The notes under the pieces are model-generated. The model had not been told where the DNA came from. It saw only the letters and a program-made list of their open reading frames with translations, and ran no database searches. Shown piece after piece: positions 60,865-64,000 of a stretch of 64,000 nt of DNA (the stretch's first letter is position 1; each line of letters starts with the position of its first letter). Origin of the DNA: Magnetospirillum molischianum DSM 120 (lineage in GTDB: Bacteria; Pseudomonadota; Alphaproteobacteria; Rhodospirillales; Magnetospirillaceae). The stretch lies in contig NZ_CAHP01000034.1 of assembly GCF_000294655.1 (NCBI RefSeq), positions 1 to 64,000 of the forward strand, written 5' to 3'. Both the position numbers and the translations under genes were made by a program.

Positions 60865-62850
60865 ATGATAGCCGAAACCGGCCATTTCGCCCTGGTGCTG
60901 GCTCTGGCCGTCGCCATCGTCCAGGCGTCGGTGCCGCTGGCCGGTGCCCGGCGCGGAAAGATGGCCTGGATGGCCGTGGCCGGACCGGCCACAATCCTGC
61001 AATTCCTGTTCATCGCCATTTCGTTCGCGGCGCTGACTCACGGCTATATCACCAGCGATTTCTCGCTGATGAATGTCGCCAGCAACAGCCACACCGAAAA
61101 GCCGCTGCTCTACAAAATCGCGGGGGTGTGGGGCAACCATGAAGGATCGCTGCTGCTCTGGGTCACCATCCTGGCTTTGTTCGGGATGGCGGTCACCATG
61201 TTCGGTCGCAATCTGCCGCCGGGGCTGAAAGCCCGCGCGCTGGCGGTCCAGGCGATGATCTCGATTGGTTTCCTGCTGTTCCTGCTGCTGACCTCGAATC
61301 CGTTCGTGCGGGTCGATCCGCCGCCGTTCGATGGCAACGGTCTCAATCCGATGTTGCAGGATCCTGGTTTGGCTCTGCACCCGCCGATGCTTTATCTCGG
61401 CTATGTCGGGTTCTCGATGGCCTTTTCTTTCGCCATCGCCGCCTTGCTTGAAGGTCGGGTCGATGCCGCCTGGGCCCGCTGGGTACGGCCGTGGACCCTG
61501 GCCGCCTGGGTGCTGCTGACCGGCGGTATCGTGCTGGGGTCGTGGTGGGCCTATTACACCTTGGGCTGGGGCGGCTGGTGGTATTGGGATCCAGTCGAGA
61601 ATGCCTCGTTCATGCCCTGGCTGGTTGGAACGGCCCTGCTTCACTCGGCGATCGTGGTCGAGAAGCGCGACGCGCTGAAAAGCTGGACCATTCTGCTGGC
61701 GATCATCACCTTCGGCTTCTCGCTGCTGGGGACTTTTCTGGTCCGTTCCGGCGTGTTGACCTCGGTTCACGCCTTTGCCACCGATCCCGCCCGTGGCGTC
61801 TTCATCCTGCTGCTGCTGGTGGTGGCTGTCGGCGGTTCTTTGGCGCTGTACGCGGCTCGCGCTCCCTCGATGAAGCTGGGAGGACTGTTCTCTCCGCTCT
61901 CACGCGAGGGATCGCTGCTGTTCAACAACGTGCTGATGTCAACCGGCGCGGCGACAGTGCTTCTGGGAACCCTCTATCCGCTGATCTCCGATGCCTTCGA
62001 TCTGGGCAAGATCTCGGTCGGTCCGCCCTTCTTCAATTCGGTGTTCCTGCCGCTGATGGTGCCGATGGTGCTGGTGATGGCGCTGGCTCCGATGATGTCG
62101 TGGAAGCGGGGCGATCTGGGCGGGGTTCTGGGGCGGCTGAAGATCGTCGCGGTGATCTCGGTGCTGGTCGCGGCGGCGACGTGGCAATTGCAAGGTGGCT
62201 CGGCCGGTCCGTGGTGGAGCGCCGCCGGGCTGGGGTTGGCCGCGTGGCTGGGGCTGGGGACGTTGGCTGATCTCGCCGATCGTATTCGCCTGTTCCAAGC
62301 CCCGGTTCAGGCACCGTTCCGCGCTTTTGCCCTGCCGCGTTCGACCTGGGGCATGATGGTCGCCCATTTCGGTTTGGCGGTGTTTATCGTCGGTCTGACC
62401 GCCTCGTCGGCCTGGACCACTGAAAAGGTTCAGACCCAAAAGATCGGGGAAACTATCTCCATCGCCGGTTATCAGGTCACCCTGAAAGGGATCGAGCAGG
62501 TTCCCGGCCCGAATTATATCGCCCGGCGCGGAACGTTCGAGATCGCCCGCAACGGCACGGTGATCGCCGAGATGTACCCGGAGAAGCGGGCCTATCGCAA
62601 TCCGCCCCGTCCGATCACCACGGCGGCGATCCGCTCTGGCATCACCGGCGATCTGTACGTTGTCATCGGCGATCCCGACGGCAAGGAAGGCGGTGAGGCC
62701 GGCTATGTCACTCGGCTTTACTTCAATCCCTGCATTCCGTGGTTGTGGGCCGGTGGCCTGCTGCTGATGCTGGGGGGACTGATCAGCCTCGCCGACCGGC
62801 GTCACCGGATCGGGGCTCCGGCGCGGGCCAGCCGTTCGTCCGCCGCGTAA
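60865..62850 (+). CDS. ccmF: Cytochrome c haem lyase subunit CcmF
   Basis: This 661-residue protein has about 15 membrane helices and the tryptophan-rich haem motif GWGGWWYWDPVENASFMPWL near residue 235. It attaches haem to apocytochrome c with CcmH and CcmI. AAAGGAC precedes the ATG. Length is normal for the family. Confidence 0.95.
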   Translation: MIAETGHFALVLALAVAIVQASVPLAGARRGKMAWMAVAGPATILQFLFIAISFAALTHGYITSDFSLMNVASNSHTEKPLLYKIAGVWGNHEGSLLLWVTILALFGMAVTMFGRNLPPGLKARALAVQAMISIGFLLFLLLTSNPFVRVDPPPFDGNGLNPMLQDPGLALHPPMLYLGYVGFSMAFSFAIAALLEGRVDAAWARWVRPWTLAAWVLLTGGIVLGSWWAYYTLGWGGWWYWDPVENASFMPWLVGTALLHSAIVVEKRDALKSWTILLAIITFGFSLLGTFLVRSGVLTSVHAFATDPARGVFILLLLVVAVGGSLALYAARAPSMKLGGLFSPLSREGSLLFNNVLMSTGAATVLLGTLYPLISDAFDLGKISVGPPFFNSVFLPLMVPMVLVMALAPMMSWKRGDLGGVLGRLKIVAVISVLVAAATWQLQGGSAGPWWSAAGLGLAAWLGLGTLADLADRIRLFQAPVQAPFRAFALPRSTWGMMVAHFGLAVFIVGLTASSAWTTEKVQTQKIGETISIAGYQVTLKGIEQVPGPNYIARRGTFEIARNGTVIAEMYPEKRAYRNPPRPITTAAIRSGITGDLYVVIGDPDGKEGGEAGYVTRLYFNPCIPWLWAGGLLLMLGGLISLADRRHRIGAPARASRSSAA

Positions 62851-62866
62851 CGAAAGGGGGCCGCCG

Positions 62867-63406
62867 ATGCGTCGTATTCTGTACTTGCTGCCGGTTCTGA
62901 TTTTTGTCGGCCTGACCGTGCTGTTCCTCAAGGGTCTGACGATGGACCCGCGCCAGATCCCCTCGGTTCTGATCGACCGCGCGGTGCCTGAAATGGTGCT
63001 GGCTCCGCTGCCCGGCCGGGGCGAGGATACCGGCCTGTCCACCGCCGACCTCAAAGGTCGGGTGTCGGTGGTCAACATCTATGGTTCGTGGTGCGTCGCC
63101 TGCGTCCAGGAGCATCCGACTCTGATGGCGCTGAAAAAGCAGGGCGATGTGCCGATCCACGGTATCGACTGGCGCGACGATCCCGAACAGGGGGCGGCGT
63201 GGCTGAAGAAGCACGGCGATCCCTACCAGCGGGTGGGTGCCGATCCCGCCCCCGGACGGACGGCGGTCGATTTCGGCGTCACAGGTGCCCCGGAAAGCTT
63301 CATCGTCGATCGGAACGGGATCATCCGTTACAAGCATACTGGCCCGATTACCCCCGAAAACTGGCGCAAGACCTTGCTGCCGATCATCCGGGAGTTGGAG
63401 AAATGA
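62867..63406 (+). CDS. ccmG: Periplasmic thioredoxin CcmG (DsbE)
   Basis: This 179-residue protein has an N-terminal anchor (ILYLLPVLIFVGLTVLFL) and a thioredoxin fold with active site SWCVACVQEH (Cys-76 and Cys-79). It reduces the haem-binding cysteines of apocytochrome c or CcmH. Many CcmG proteins have a proline in the CxxC; here it is Val-Ala. Confidence 0.93.
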   Translation: MRRILYLLPVLIFVGLTVLFLKGLTMDPRQIPSVLIDRAVPEMVLAPLPGRGEDTGLSTADLKGRVSVVNIYGSWCVACVQEHPTLMALKKQGDVPIHGIDWRDDPEQGAAWLKKHGDPYQRVGADPAPGRTAVDFGVTGAPESFIVDRNGIIRYKHTGPITPENWRKTLLPIIRELEK

Positions 63407-63882
63407 GGCTCCTTGCCCTGTGCGCTCTCCTTCTTGGGCTGAATGCGGCGACGCCAGCCTTGGCGGTCAATCCTGACGAGATGCTGAAAGACCCGGCCCA
63501 GGAGGCCCGCGCCCGCGAATTGGGGCGCGAATTGCGTTGCGTGGTCTGTCAGAACCAGTCGATCGACGATTCCGACGCCGATCTGGCCCGTGATCTGCGT
63601 CTGATCGTGCGCGAACGGATTGACAAGGGGGATACGGACAACGATGTTCGCCGCTTCCTGGTTGAACGCTATGGCGATTATGTCCTGCTGAAGCCGCCGT
63701 TTAAACAGACCACCCTGGCGCTATGGCTGGGACCGCCGGTTCTGTTGCTGGTGGGGGCCGGGATGGTGGCGCTGTTCTATCGCCGTCGTCGCCGGACCAG
63801 CGTTCCGCCTGCGGTCGAAGTGCCGCTCACGCCCGAGGAACAGCGCCGTCTCGACCGGCTGATGAAGGAGACCGGCCAATGA
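63403..63882 (+). CDS. ccmH: CcmH thiol-oxidoreductase subunit
   Basis: This 159-residue protein has a signal peptide, the redox motif LRCVVCQNQSI (Cys-46 and Cys-49), and a C-terminal membrane helix (LWLGPPVLLLVGAGMVALFY). It corresponds to the N-terminal half of E. coli CcmH (CcmL-type). It overlaps ccmG and ccmI by four bases. Confidence 0.93.
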   Translation: MRLLALCALLLGLNAATPALAVNPDEMLKDPAQEARARELGRELRCVVCQNQSIDDSDADLARDLRLIVRERIDKGDTDNDVRRFLVERYGDYVLLKPPFKQTTLALWLGPPVLLLVGAGMVALFYRRRRRTSVPPAVEVPLTPEEQRRLDRLMKETGQ

Positions 63883-64000
63883 TTTGGGTTCTGTTCGGCG
63901 GACTGACCGCTTTGGCGATGCTGGGGTTGCTGATGCCGCTGTTGCGCCCCGCCGTTGCCGCAGTATCGCGTTCGGCCTACGACATGGTGGTTTATCGCGA
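63879..64000 (+). CDS. ccmI: CcmI (CycH) N-terminus, cut by the window edge
   Basis: The ATG at 63879 opens MIWVLFGGLTALAMLGLLMP, LLRP, then RSAYDMVVYRD, the usual membrane helix and YDxxVYRDQ start of CcmI. The rest lies beyond the window. CcmI presents apocytochrome c to the lyase. Confidence 0.88.
   Translation, partial: MIWVLFGGLTALAMLGLLMPLLRPAVAAVSRSAYDMVVYR

Noticed and set aside
60619-63078. Two long minus-strand frames (60619-61770 and 61939-63078) opposite ccmF
   Set aside because: Gln/His/Arg-rich shadows of a well-recognised gene.

Overview
The window comes from a GC-rich alphaproteobacterium, most likely of the order Rhodospirillales and perhaps Magnetospirillum-like. This is inferred from gene families: the TIGR02186/TauE-SafE pair, DUF2333 beside trpS, a bacteriophytochrome, and a ccmCDEFGH(I) run. 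Species identity cannot be read from the sequence alone.

Left chromosomal segment (1-8343). A minus-strand group encodes two HMA2 heavy-metal-associated proteins and a small membrane protein. Next come an outer-membrane-type protein, a universal stress protein gene with an in-frame amber codon, a TIGR02186/TSUP transporter pair, a DUF2333 protein overlapping trpS, murJ, and tRNA-Glu(UUC).

Integrated conjugative element (about 8332-51848). The last 12 bases of tRNA-Glu recur in direct orientation at 51837-51848, just beyond the last conjugation gene. This suggests a 43.5-kb ICE. From left to right it holds: a possible countertranscribed RNA and an HTH gene; a nuclease and accessory genes with duplicated flanks; a HigBA module; an IS91-like recombinase remnant; a TacAT-type module; a large serine recombinase; a WYL regulator with a complete type I-E CRISPR-Cas operon (cas3-cse1-cse2-cas7-cas5-cas6e-cas1-cas2) and a 22-repeat array; a TraI-like relaxase with its accessory protein; an ArdC/primase protein; VirD4 and VirB11; a large cysteine-rich secreted protein made of repeated modules; a RelE/XRE module; VirB10-9-8-7-6; VirB5-4-3-2; and RP4-like TraM/TraL/TraK. 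The CRISPR array ends 7 bases from the relaxase stop codon, so the immune system lies inside the transfer module.

Right chromosomal segment (51849-64000). It holds a proline/tyrosine-repeat secreted protein, a DUF697 protein, and an overlapping three-gene unit (cyclic-peptide-type ABC exporter, SPFH protein, membrane-anchored type I solute-binding protein). A lipoprotein and a phytochrome sensor without an output domain follow. The window ends in the cytochrome c maturation genes ccmC, D, E, F, G, H and the start of ccmI.

The most unusual points are the ICE-borne type I-E system with its own WYL regulator, the modular Cys-rich conjugation protein with an exact 744-bp in-frame tandem duplication, the cassette-like flanks near the left end of the ICE, and the possible antisense RNA at that end. 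No intact tyrosine integrase is visible, so present mobility is uncertain.
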